Source of the DNA: Haemonchus contortus
Taxonomy: Eukaryota; Nematoda; Chromadorea; Rhabditida; Trichostrongylidae
DNA: 64,000 nucleotides
Reading direction: 5' to 3'
Assembly: GCA_000469685.2 (NCBI GenBank)
Contig: LS997565.1
Span: 27,883,645-27,947,644 of the forward strand
The notes below the pieces were generated by a model, which worked only from the letters and a program-made list of their open reading frames with translations, searched no databases and was not told the DNA's origin. The stretch's first letter is position 1. Each line of letters opens with the position of its first letter. Both the position numbers and the translations under genes were made by a program. This document shows positions 46,295-62,986 of the stretch, piece by piece.

Positions 46295-47197
46295 TTAAGG
46301 GCACAATTCACGATAATTCTGGGTAGTCCAGAATATGATGAAAAATGGAAGATAAGATGGAAAATAGTGCGATGAAGGCGAATCGGTGCTTCCAAAATGA
46401 AAAAAGGCTTCGAAAAATGCTAAGAAGGGGGCTGGACGAGAATAGAACTAGAAGAACGAGGGTATGGGTACTTACGTGAGCCCGAGGATGCGCGCGGCAA
46501 AGTGCGCGGGAAGTGCGTGGTGATTCGAACGACTCTGGCGCCTATCATTGGGGCCCAAACTCGAAGTACAGTAGTTTAGTGGGTCAGCTGATACTACTAA
46601 TCTACTCTACTGCAAATTTGGGCCCCAATTGTAGGTGCCAGAGTCGTTCGAATCAGCACGCACTTCGCCGCGCACTTTACCGTGCGCATCCTCGGACGCA
46701 CGTAAGTTCCGTCCCCCGAAAAACGAAGACGAGTAGTGCATCGAGAGAAGCTGTGTAATGTGTGTCATTGCGTACATGTGGGTCTTATTGTGAATAGCTG
46801 ACTACGGTGAACAAAAATTCAATCACTCGTAAGCATAAGTTTACAAAAAACCCTAGTAACAGCGAAAATAGTCTCCTTTTTTAGCGTCTTGCGGTAGAAA
46901 ATTAAATAAGAGATCGTAGCAGGAAAAAGAATAATATAGAGAAGATAATGGGAGGAAAACATCGCCTCATCACCCGGCGATCAGCTGTTTGTGTGTAAGT
47001 CCTGACGCGAATACTTGCAACATGTATCGCCCCGACACTCGTCTGATGTGAAATCGATCGAGGGGCAGGAAGTCCGGTAACGGGGCTCTCACTTGAATTT
47101 TGGGATTCGACAGCGTCGTTCCTATTACCATTGGGGACCACTAGGTATTCCTAGGGGGAGAGCTCAGAACCATTTTTATCGTGAACTGTGCCTTTAA
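46295..47197. mobile_element. MITE-like element, family A, with nested palindrome
   Basis: Left end TTAAGGGCACAATTCACGATAATT, right end TTATCGTGAACTGTGCCTTTAA. Flanking parts match the 8.3-kb copy; the extra 236 bp (46471-46706) are a separate palindrome. Confidence 0.82.
46471..46706. mobile_element. GC-rich palindromic MITE nested in a family A element
   Basis: CTTACGTGAGCCCGAGGATG at the left pairs with the right end; arms of about 100 bp around GCGCACTTTGCCGCG-like sequence, loop near 46575-46610. Confidence 0.82.
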
Positions 47198-48044
47198 GCC
47201 TTTCTATTAGCCGCGCTATGGGGGTGACCTGGTGCTTCAGGTACGAGCTATACAGTTAGCACTCATGACATGCATTTTTCATGTCGAACTGATTTCGAAA
47301 AAAAGAACTGCTAGAATGAGGCCAACTGATTTTAAAATGGCATAGGCTTCCTAGGTGTGCTGTGAAGTTTCAGTAAACACAAACATTTGTATTAAAAAAG
47401 AAGAAGGAAGAGGGAGAAATAGGAAGGAAAGAGCAAAAAGAAGAAGAAGAAAGAAGAGGAAAGAGTCGAATGAGTTAGAAGTATCTATAACGACTACCAT
47501 CAGGAATTTGGGATCGTAAAAAGGCTCGATTATTACTTTTCCTTTGTTTCCTATTAGGTTGTGCAAAGCTACGTTTCTCAAACGTTGTATACGACTTGAA
47601 ACTAAGCTACCCGGGCTTCACAAGATGGTACTATGGATAGACGGATCTAATACATACTCCTTATTTCAATTTTTGGACTTTTGTATGGTTTACTCCCACT
47701 TTTTTCATTGACAGTTTTCCCGCACGGGTCCGGTACTTTCTCCCCGGACATCACGTCGTGCATGCCGCACCCGCCGCGTATCGCAGAAATGTGATGAAAG
47801 GTTGGAGCGCGCAAATTGTGAGTTAAATAATCCTTTGATTAATTACATTTGCTGGCCAATTTCTTCAATTCCAGTGCACTCCTGATTGTGCATAATAGAG
47901 AAAAGCCATTACGAACAATCAAGTCTATTTAACATAAAAACAAAAAAACAGAAAGAAACAATCAAAACCAAACAAAAAGGAAAGGCAGTCAAGAAAAATA
48001 TGAAGTCCTATTGATTGGCCACAAAGTGAACCTGAGACATCGGA
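47198..48044. other. Unassigned DNA with a purine-rich tract
   Basis: Bases 47395-47465 are an almost pure purine run on the plus strand. A minus-strand open segment at 47500-47580 (NLIGNKGKVIIEPFYD) lacks recognisable splice context and family. Confidence 0.35.
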
Positions 48045-48090
48045 GAGAAGTTCCGACATCATCATAAACATGATGATGTCGGAACTTCTC
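48045..48090. repeat. Perfect 20-bp inverted repeat with 6-nt loop
   Basis: GAGAAGTTCCGACATCATCA (48045-48064), loop TAAACA, exact reverse complement at 48071-48090. Confidence 0.9.
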
Positions 48091-54133
<6,043 letters not shown>

Positions 54134-54329
54134 TCACTCTTCCCTCTCCGTGTCGAACATCGAACGTAGCATGAGGAACGTATGCAGTTGTTCAGGTTGC
54201 ACACTGGCATGTCGTTCCTCGAATGTGGTCTTTGGTGCCAGCGCCGGTACAGAAAGAATTCTTCGCGCTAAAGAGGCAAGTGATGGAAACTGAGCCTGAC
54301 CGACAGTACTCCAAAATGAAACCACGTCC
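54134..54329 (-). CDS. hAT-derived gene, last exon (dimerisation domain)
   Basis: Acceptor TTTCAG; the first base completes a Lys codon from the previous exon. It encodes VVSFWSTVGQAQFPSLASLA and RRILSVPALAPKT, the hAT C-terminal dimerisation core, ending MFDTEREE and TGA. Confidence 0.8.
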
Positions 54330-57300
54330 CTGAAACAAGATCATAAACAACTACATACGACACTAATGAACTGAATTCTCTGAATTACTTTGTTTGCTGC
54401 GCTGGATATTGCGATCGGAGGTAGCACTCGAGTTCATCATCACCAATTGGATCATCTTCCAGAGAATTCAAGAAAAGACGTCGTTTTCGATGCGGTTCCC
54501 CTTCGACAGAGCTGTCGCGGCTAAGCGGTTCACGTTGGGTTCGTATTCCACAGAGGGCACGTATCCTTTCGCACGCATGGGACCTGGAAATTGAAACGAT
54601 TACACGAAGACACATATGAGTATGACTAAGGCAGTTCAATCCACTCGGTTCTTTCACATTCCTTCGACTGTAGCATTTCGATCGTGGTGAACATGCTTAA
54701 AAAACGAGGCACGTGATGCCAATAAAAGGGTGATGTAAAATGTTTACGGCATCGGAGCGCCCTTCCAGCACCCTACATGAGCATGCATTATGCAAAAACG
54801 AAAAGCTCAGCAAGATAAAGGGCCGTATGCATAACGCCCAGGGTAGGGAAGGGGAGAGTCTCCCCAAGGAAATGTTATGAAGGGCGCGAACATTTAAATG
54901 GTGTTTTTGCTTTTGTTCTGTGTCAAGATAGTTGCATTGGAGCAAAGTTTTTCCCATAAACAGGTGAAGAACCGACAGACCTTCCCATGTGACGTTTGCC
55001 TCTGCGACCTTACCTCAGCGAAAACTCAGAGAAGCACGATCCCATTCACTCTACACCCTGAGAAGAAAGGCCTCCCTACCTAGGGCGGAGGATGACCCCT
55101 AGAATTGCGCTGGGGCACCAATGGTCATGTAGACCGTTACCCCGCTATTCACTGCATTATTCGTCTGTGTGCTTATTCCTCTGATCTTTGCCGAATCGTC
55201 TAGTATTGCGCTGGTTTTATTCCACTGCTGCAACCAACTAACAGTTTATTTATATTGCTGAACTCGTTACTACTAAGCAGTTGAGGCTTCAGATAAGCAG
55301 GTTTTCTTTCTAGATTCCCAACAGTTATCGTGAGCATTTTTGCATCATGTTCCTGTCTATTTTGAAGAGGAAACCAGAATTATTTCTGTCAGCAACTTAT
55401 GAGTAATTTTTCGACTGCATTTCATAACCTGTAGCATTTTATTCTCTGTACATCCAGGCTATTCCTGCCGTACTAGGTGGTGTCGCTATGTTCTGCGAAG
55501 CATTAATTTATGTTTCAGTTTTGTTCTTAGCCCTCAACTTTGATCCTAAATCGAGTGCTTTCGGGTATTGTAGTTGTAATCTTGCACCTTCTGCTTGCTT
55601 TGCTCTTAGTTTTTTAACGAACCCTGCCTTTAAATGGGTGTACGGACCTTTGCACGGGAGGGTCACTTTTCGCCTAGGCGCGAAAACGTGGTGCCCATTA
55701 CGCTGTCCTCATCTTTCATGAGCGAGTGGCAGATGGAGTGTTGAAGATGTATGATGACAGCTGCAGTAAGAAAGCCGGGCGTTTGGAGCAAAAAAACGTG
55801 GTTTCGAGCAGGAAAAGTTTGAGATAGACGCTGCAACGGATTGGGGTGCTTCGAAGAGAAAAGTATACCTACCAAAAGTATATCATTGCTAGTGAAGAGG
55901 TATAAGATTTGGGTTTGGTTGGTTGCGTGCAGGATTTTCGAGGTGTGAGGTTCTTGAACCGAGGATTGCGCAAATGTAAAGGTTGAAGGGTTGAGGAAAT
56001 CGCACGCATCGAATGAGTAATCCTAATTGGATTGGTGGTGATGTAGTTCTTGCGACCTCTCCTGGCGCTGTATTCTGCCCCAAATCTGGAAATCCTGTAA
56101 AAGGTGTGAGATAGCCCAACTCTTGAGCCAGATGGTATTTAATGATTATTTAACATTTAGTGCCCACTACATCAACTATTTAATGTTATATCTGGTGCAC
56201 AAAATCTATCCCTTCGAGGCTATTTTTTCTCTCAACGCTTCACTGTTTTATTGCCCTCTTCATTTCTTCATTTTTTTATACACTCAAAGGCACGGTTCAC
56301 GATAAAAAAAGGTTACTGAATTCTTCTTTTAGGAATACTCAGCGCCCCCCATGGGTGGTAGAAGGGACCTTCTCGCTTCCACAATCTCGGCGCTTATTGC
56401 ATAGTGGAAGCCCCGTTGCCGTAGTTCGCTTTCCCGCCCCTCGATCGATGCCACGTTAGACGAGTGTCGAGGCAATACAGATTGCTATTATTCGTTCTAG
56501 GACCCACGCACAATCAGCTAATCACCGAGTGATGAGGCGATGTTTTTCTCCCTTTTTTCCCTCTGTTTTCTTTTTGCTGCCGCGATCCCTTGTTTAATTT
56601 CCTACTCCTAGAGGCTGAAAAAGGTGAGCTACTTTTGCTGTTACTAGGGTTTTTTTTTGTTTCTTTACACTATTATAAGTGAATGAATTTTTGCTAACCA
56701 TTGTCTGTTATTCGCACCAGGACCCACACACGCGCAGTGAAACACACTGTTTAGCTCGTCCGGACGCCCCACTCCTCTTCATTTTTCTGGTTTCATTCTC
56801 GTCCAGCCCCTTTTTAACGGTTTTCTGAAGCCTTTTTTATTTTGGAAACACCGATGAACGCAGTTTCCTCGCCTCAGTCGCACTAGTTTCGATCTTGTCT
56901 TCCATTTTTCATCATAATCTGATTACCCCAAATTATCGTGAACTGTGCCTTTAATTACGACCTGGGAGCAGCGCGGTCATATTCAATTTTTGCATCTGAC
57001 CAAGGTTATTTTGTACTTAGGTGCGCGATAACTGGATGCTCAGTTCAAAATTTCTCCAGCGCTCTATGTGCTTTTCGTAGAACATCCTGACAGTTTGCTA
57101 CTTCCTTAGGGTAGTATTGTTCCCCTCCACTTCGTTAGAGTGCTTTCTCGGAGCTAAAATCCACACTCTCTCTGAATTCCGGTTCATCTAATCGAAAAAC
57201 ACGAACTTTAGATAGCAATCTAACATTGCCCAGACGTTACAGGAGGCACAAAATACTGCGCTCCGGCGTCACTTATCTGACCTATGGCAAAACAAACATT

Positions 57301-60171
57301 TCCTCGGGTTCACTCCGCGTTCTCTTCTTGAGATCATCTAACTCTGGTTAATTTCACTTCTTCAAAAACTGGATCAGAACACGACTCTTCGCTTTTCGCT
57401 GCAGTGTTTCAAAAGTTGGATGATGAGCAATAAATAGAAAAAAGATAGCCACTCAGGATCTAGGGACCAGGGGGTCAATCATAAGATGGCAGCAAATGTG
57501 CTATACTATCAAGGCAGGCTTGGAGCAAGGAAAATACAGAAAGTGGGAGATGTGCCATCTCCATGTCTCAGAAGGAAACCTTGCACAATCGTGTGCCTGC
57601 CAGAGGTATATTGTAAAAACGCTCGAGATATATCGGAGAACAGAAGGAGCGCTTGTGTCATCGTGTTGACAATCGGTAATGAACACACATAATAATGTGA
57701 TCTCGGAAGAAATTTTGAAACTCGTTGTATCTTGTGCTAGCGCTCTTTTTCGCTACTGTATGCGATGTAATAGTGTTTCCAAAAGTTTCCTTATTACTAC
57801 AATGGCTATTAATGCTTGGTCTTAGAGGTGTGATTGGTTTACCTATGATAAAAGAATCGCGAGCTCACCGCTCATGATCTGTGCAAATAAGATTCAGTTT
57901 TCTGTTATGCCGTGGATTCAGAATTGCCGCGATTCGATGCTCCACTGTAATCGTTGAGGTTTGTTCTCGAACCAGAAGCTCACTAGCCTTCTAAAATACA
58001 TCGCAATTAAATTAAGCAGAGATATTTCGATAGGGGTGAATTTACGCACCAGTTTTAGTTCACGTAGTAATGGTAGTGTTTCCTCGGAAGAAGGGTGGCA
58101 TTCATGCATCAGCGCATACCATTCTGGCAGCACCTGAACAGATTTCTTCGCAATTTTCATCAAAGCGGCTGAACTAGCACTTCAAACCTTGTGAAAATTC
58201 GGTTGTTCTTGAGCCAAAGATTCGAAAGTTTCTTGAAATGGACCAAGGAACTCTTCCAGCTCACGCAGATGTTCCGCGTTCAAGCTGGCAAAGGACACTT
58301 GCAAGCCTAGAAATACGAATAGCTAGGAAAATATTGTATAATGCACAAATATGCCATATGTCGAGAGAAAGGAACTTTGAGCTTGTTTGATGTCTAATGG
58401 ATTCTAATGGATGTGTCAGGAAGAAATACCTTGAAAATCGGATTGAATGATATCTTTGATGTTATGAAAGTGGAAATTGAAGTCTCGAAGAAGTGGGTAG
58501 AAGCCGAATATATCATCGCCACTGCTTCGTGAAGGAAAAGGAAGCCGAACGTCTGATTCGAGAAATGTTTTCACAATTTGCTCGACCAATGCTATTGATG
58601 GGAGTAGCGGAACTGGGCAGGACGAAAGAACAGCATGGAGAACCTGAAAAGGTTTTTACGGGTCCCTGCAAAACTCGAATCCCGATGAGCAAAACTTGAT
58701 TATTAGTAGATTGGAAAACGTTTCGTTCGGGTAAGTGTATAGGTCACAGCGCACGAGCAAATATCGGGTTGTCCGGAGATTCTCCGCCGATTCATTTTTG
58801 AGTGGAAATTCCTAGTCAGTATCCCACTTTCATAGAAGGTTCCACACTTAAGATCGAAAAACCCTTTCAGGTGCTATCTGCAGTCCTCTAGCGGATAGAA
58901 CGATTTTCCATTCAGAGGATTCTGCAGAATCCTAAACAAGTGGTGTTCTGATCGTTTAATGTCCGGATTATATGAGGGGGGGGGGAGTGTGGTAAGACAT
59001 CCCACTCAAGCTCCAACACAATTTTTGACAAGTGGCCACAAATACGTGTGGTTTGGAAGTATCCTGCAAAGCAAAGAAGACAAAGCCCTCACGGTTGGCC
59101 AGTTCGGGTCGCTTCTGGTCTGTCACTCCTCCAAATTGTCTAGCTAAGTATAGCACGTTTTAGAAGTTATCGTTTGATTATGTGATCACGATAAGTGATT
59201 TCCCTCCAATCCCACCAGCAGCACAGCATAATCTTCCGTACCTGAATTTTGGCTTTTGCAGCGGGTTGTAACGGCTCACTGGGGAGAATCCTCGTTATTG
59301 TACACAAGCCACAACTCGTCCTCCGTACTCATGCGTTTTAGAAACAGCTCATCTTTATTTCGTTTAAGCAACGAGTCGCACACGGAGGCGCGGTCTACGC
59401 TCGCTCAGTTTTTGAGGTACCCAAAAATCAAGGCGCTTTACAAAACCAAGTTTCAGCAGATGGTCATGGTTGGTTGATTTCGGAACACTAAGCCTTTGTC
59501 CTACTCTACGAGTACTGCTGTGCTAATTCACCTTCCGTTAACATTTTGATTTGATCGTTTTAACTGATGATAGCCTCCCTGAGGGTTGTCGGTCTTCGAA
59601 AGTAATTAACTCTGTTTGTATTTCGCAAACCAATCAAGCACTATGTATACGTTTCTATAGAACATTGTCTACTCCAACGTCACAGATCTTTCTCGCAGCT
59701 TGAGCCGCATTCTAGGCCTTGCGATAGAAGATAAGCTTCAGATGCCGAAGATGCACGCAATGGTTCTCAGTTCCCACACGAGTCCTGTACAGAAAAACTG
59801 GAAAAAATGTTCGTAGAATTCAACACGAACGTAGAGGAGGAACTACTCTTCCAGAAAACATATAACTTTCTAAGGTTAGGTACCTAATCTTTTGTACAGC
59901 AGTTGATAAACCGAGGACGTTCAAAATCGTCGGAAACTTTACGGACAACCCAATATATGGAGTTCGAAAAACATTTACTTAGAGATCAACGTTGTGAGGA
60001 TGTCCAACCTCTCGAAGTTTCTCCTTGATATCAGGAAACGACTTAGCTGGCGCAAATTCTTCCCCGCCACAGGAGCAGGTTATTCTCAGCAGATTTTTGT
60101 CGAGATCGTAGTTGTTGACGACCGTATTGACGATCTCGGCCATTGTTTGATTCTCCCGCACCTTGAACACT
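54134..60171 (-). CDS. hAT/BED transposase-derived gene, seven recognised exons
   Basis: Minus-strand exons with GT..AG borders: about 60171-59980, 58643-58430, 58306-58188, 58133-58050, 57990-57869, 54583-54389, 54329-54134. The last six join in matching phases (0/1, 1/0, 0/0, 0/2, 2/2). The order follows hAT transposases: a helical middle (LNAEHLRELEEFLGPFQ), LPLLRELKL, HRIAAILNPRHNRKL (the usual LDPR motif), an acidic linker DELECYLRS, and the C-terminal dimerisation domain (FWSTVGQAQFPSLASLARR), ending at TGA 54134-54136. The gene start is not found. Introns, no visible terminal repeats and an apparently altered catalytic region suggest a domesticated gene, though an old intron-bearing transposon is possible. 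The joint between the first two listed exons is uncertain. Confidence 0.7.
54389..54583 (-). CDS. hAT-derived gene, penultimate exon
   Basis: Acceptor TTTCCAG, donor GTAATT. It encodes HACERIRALCGIRTQ, a basic HRKRRLF stretch (possible nuclear signal) and DDPIGDDELECYLRS, the acidic linker before the dimerisation domain. Confidence 0.72.
54584..56285. other. Intron of the hAT-derived gene, left part
   Basis: Lies within the 3.3-kb intron between exons 54389-54583 and 57869-57990. No separate gene or named repeat seen. Confidence 0.45.
56286..56954. mobile_element. MITE-like element, family A, inverted copy
   Basis: AAAGGCACGGTTCACGATAA at the left, TTATCGTGAACTGTGCCTTTAA at the right. The interior is the reverse complement of the 8.3-kb copy (CGATCGATG, AATCACCGAGTGATGAGGCG). 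Inside the hAT-gene intron. Confidence 0.85.
56955..57868. other. Intron of the hAT-derived gene, right part
   Basis: No coding or repeat feature recognised. Confidence 0.4.
57869..57990 (-). CDS. hAT-derived gene, exon with LNPRH motif
   Basis: Acceptor TGTATTTTAG, strong donor GTGAGC, phase 0 to 2. It encodes KASELLVREQTSTITV and HRIAAILNPRHNRKLNL, matching the conserved IAxxLDPRxK segment of hAT proteins. Confidence 0.78.
58050..58133 (-). CDS. hAT-derived gene, exon
   Basis: 84 bp, acceptor TCTGTTCAG, donor GTGCGT, phase 0. It encodes VLPEWYALMHECHPSSEE and LPLLRELKL. Confidence 0.75.
58188..58306 (-). CDS. hAT-derived gene, exon
   Basis: 119 bp, acceptor TTTCTAG, donor GTTTGA; separated from the next exon by a 54-bp intron. 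It encodes LNAEHLRELEEFLGPF and ETFESLAQEQPNFHK. Confidence 0.75.
58430..58643 (-). CDS. hAT-derived gene, exon
   Basis: 214 bp, acceptor CCTTTTCAG, donor GTATTT. Fully open for 71 codons and ending in phase 1, which fits the next exon. It begins VLHAVLSSCPVPLLPS. Confidence 0.68.
58764..59953 (-). mobile_element. mariner transposon, decayed (1,190 bp)
   Basis: Terminal repeats TCGGGTTGTCCGGAGATTC (left) and, reverse-complemented, TTGGGTTGTCCGTAAAGTTT (right), with TA at 58762-58763 and 59954-59955. On the minus strand the transposase remnant includes LGFVKRLDFWVPQKLSE (about 59450), LWLVYNNED, VLPHSPPPSYNPD and HHLFRILQNPLNGKSF (about 58900). Stops and frameshifts throughout. Inserted in the hAT-derived gene next to an exon. 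Confidence 0.88.
59980..60171 (-). CDS. hAT-derived gene, most upstream recognised exon
   Basis: Acceptor TTTTTTTCAG at 60172-60173. It encodes VFKVRENQTMAEIVNTVV and LLRITCSCGGEEFAPAKSF, resembling the segment around the second catalytic Asp of hAT enzymes, but with Cys/Ser where Asp is expected. The frame reaches TAA at 59977-59979; the best donor (GTAAAT) lies just after it. An upstream donor (GTTGGA after LRE) would join in phase to 58643. The exon end is therefore uncertain. Confidence 0.5.
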
Positions 60172-62091
60172 CTGAAAAAAACACCAACTTCATGATTGGA
60201 AAAGAAAGCACTCCTAAGAGATTAGGCCGGCAATAAAGCCCTGAGACAGAAAATTCAAAGCGGTAAAAAGTTTTATATATAACGTGAACACGAAAACTAG
60301 GGTGATAAACTTCTAGAACATTTCTATTTCATCTCCAGGCAATCAATGACGCGTAGCATCATTTACTAGGCACGCCAAGGGAAAAACGCAAGGGCTGCAG
60401 CTGAAATCGTTTTCGACCTATCGCTGGATGCAATGTTGCAACGACCAGCAATTCGTTCAGTCGCCTCACTGAAGAAGATAGTAGCCTGAAGAATCACATG
60501 CATAGTCTGACACTTGTGGGACGTGACAGGGCCTCTTCACTTTGAGTTGGTGAAAGCAGGCTAAATAGTTGTAGCTGTCGTTTACCCCTATGAACCCCAG
60601 CATTTGTCAGCGCGGTTAGAGAAAGTTGCTCTAGTCGCCCGTCAAACATTCACTGGTCTCGCTTGTTTCCAGGATGTCCATCAATCGTTCGCTCGGTACA
60701 CTGCCCCTTTTCGGTACCACGCGCTCTACCTCCGCAAGCATCCCTTTGTGGAAAGATAATCGTAACTTAATATGATCAGAAAACCGCAGTAAATGATTCA
60801 TCAAACTATCAATGTCATGACTATTGCTGAATATAATTAGTCAGAAGGCTTATTTCTGATTTGAAATGAGTCGTCTTCAAAGAAAAAACAAAGCGGTGAC
60901 ATATTATTAGAAGACACAGAATCTATGTGTTTTGTGTTATAGTTCTCATACGAAAGCTTCGCTCCACCAAAAGACGATAGAATGTGCAAACCAAATTCAC
61001 AAAGAGTGGCGCAGTTCAGCGACAACGGAGATCTTAACGCCATAACCATTGTGAGCTGCTTAAGAGACAGATGTGGAATATCTGATGCAGCGATAGGTGG
61101 ACGAGAAACTGCATGACATTTGAGGTCAATTTCAGACCCATACTCCTCCTTCATTGAATGTACTGACCGATGGCAGCATCCACCGAAAAACACTCAACAC
61201 TTCCGGTTTTTCAGGAGTGTCGTGGAGGTTTCCATTGTCGCCCATTCCCTGTTTGTGAAATCCCCTGTAATGGCCAACTGTCTCCCACATTCGACGCTAC
61301 CAAAGAAAACCTGTCAAATGTCAAGCAACGAAGCGAAGTAGAATGGCGAATGTGCACTCCTATTCGGTCTGTGCAGGCAATGAGAAAATTCAGTTGCACA
61401 AATTGTTTTAGGATTTCCTAAACATTTAGGAGTTCTATAGGTAGGTATGATGCGCAAAAAGGTTTTGCAAACGTTGAGGACACTTTGTAACAAATTAAAA
61501 CAAGCACATGCACTAAGGATCTGAATCCACCACCCTACCAACTGCGCTACCGTCGCACGATCGACTAGTGCTCAGTTCGCTTATAAGAGCAAATCAGTGG
61601 CATAACGCATGAGGGAAACAGACCGTTTTCCCCAAAATCGATTCGCAGATTTGGAACCCGGATTTGAAGTCAGCGTTAGGAAGTACCTACGTCGGCACAT
61701 CTCATCTTAAACGGCCGCTGCGAACTTGTATCCTTCAATTGTCAGACTTAAATTCATTCCCGTTTTCGAAGCCAAATTCCGGTGCTGAGTTTGCCGCAGA
61801 TAGCAATGGTCCGGGGAAAACTCTTAAATTATGCTCAAGCCTACTTCTTGAGTAGACCTGCTGCCCTTCACATTATCTGTTCGTACATCCCATTTTTTCA
61901 TATTTGATCACCCAATGCTTTTTCTTTTTTGAGCACTTACCCGAGAACGTTACTCCTCCATTTCCAGTCGTGGCTTATTCGTGAACCGTGGACGACCCGA
62001 AACTCCTTAAAATACCTAGAAGTGACGAGTGCTAACAAATAACAGCAGAAAAAACAGAACATTAAGAACAAAAAGGTTCTCTATATATGTA
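60172..62091. other. Upstream region of the hAT-derived gene, possible further exons
   Basis: A minus-strand open stretch at 60990-61193 (RPPIAASDIPHLSLKQL) could be the hAT N-terminal helical region, and one near 61210-61310 could be a zinc-finger-like exon, but splice sites are unclear. A tRNA-like fragment lies at 61517-61549. Confidence 0.35.
61517..61549 (-). other. tRNA-like promoter fragment (possible SINE relic)
   Basis: Minus-strand TAGCGCAGTTGG resembles a tRNA A box and GGATTCAGATCC a B box. They are too close together for a functional tRNA and no cloverleaf forms. Confidence 0.3.
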
Positions 62092-62984
62092 TTAGGTGTG
62101 TGCGTCAATTTCCACCGACGAGAGCCGTTGCGCGAAACATGTCAGAGGTTTAGCGGTGAAACCTGTCATATTCTGTAAGGTAGGGTATTGGCTACCTACT
62201 TAAGAGTGGTCAGATCAGTTTTTCCCCAAAATCCTGTTGCTCTCAGACTGATTGGTCATGGAACGTGATGAACCGTTTTCCCGGGGGCCCTTCTCCTGTT
62301 GTTTGATTTGAAGAAAACTGCATTGAAGCCCACCGGATGCTTTTATGGAGGACGAACTTCATCTGAACGAACCTGTTGAGGTGGTTTCTCTTCACTTTCG
62401 AGGGTTTTTAACGAAAGCAAAATGTCCACTGCCAAAAAGCAATGCTATGTGTGCATGGTGGGGGGAACAAAAGGGTGCTGTGTACTATGAGCTGCTGAGC
62501 CCGAACTAAACTGTTACTGCTGACCGCTACGAACACAAACTTGACAGTTTGTAGGATGCTCTCACTTAAAAGCGACCGTTAATCGCAAGAAAATACCATG
62601 TATGCTATTCCACCACGAACATGCCAGACCCCATGTTGCGAAGAATGCCACTGAAAAATTTCAGTAGCTGGATGAGATCAGCTTGTTCAGCCTGCGTACT
62701 CTCCGGATCTTGCTCTTTCTGATTACCACCTATTCCGGTCCATGCAAGTCAGTTTGGCAGATACACGCTTCCGGAATGCCGAAGAAGTGCGAAAATGAGT
62801 GGATAACAGGTTTGCCTCAGAAGATGAAGTTTTTTTCAGACCCGGAGTGAACAAGATACCAGAAAGATGGCAAGAAGTTGTAGCTAACGATGGGCAGTTC
62901 ATTGGTTAATGTACAATTGGTTTTAACTTTGTGATAAATTAATTTTGCACGCAAAAAATGGCGGAAATTAATGCGCACTCCTAA
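62092..62984 (+). mobile_element. mariner transposon, internally deleted (893 bp)
   Basis: Terminal repeats TTAGGTGTGTGCGTCAATTTCC and, reversed, TTAGGAGTGCGCATTAATTTCC, with TA at 62090-62091 and 62985-62986. The transposase remnant on the plus strand shows an N-terminal piece (LLFDLKKTALKPTGCF, about 62295), then AMCAWWGEQKGAVYYELL (62445), YSPDLALSDYHLFRSMQ (62700) and PERWQEVVANDGQFI (62860). The first catalytic region is missing. This is a deletion derivative of an irritans-type mariner. Confidence 0.9.
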
Positions 62985-62986
62985 TA

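Noticed and set aside
47351..47581. Minus-strand frame containing NKGKVIIEPFYDPKFLMVV
   Set aside because: Protein-like by eye, but without acceptor and donor sites at its edges, and the rest of the frame translates a purine tract.
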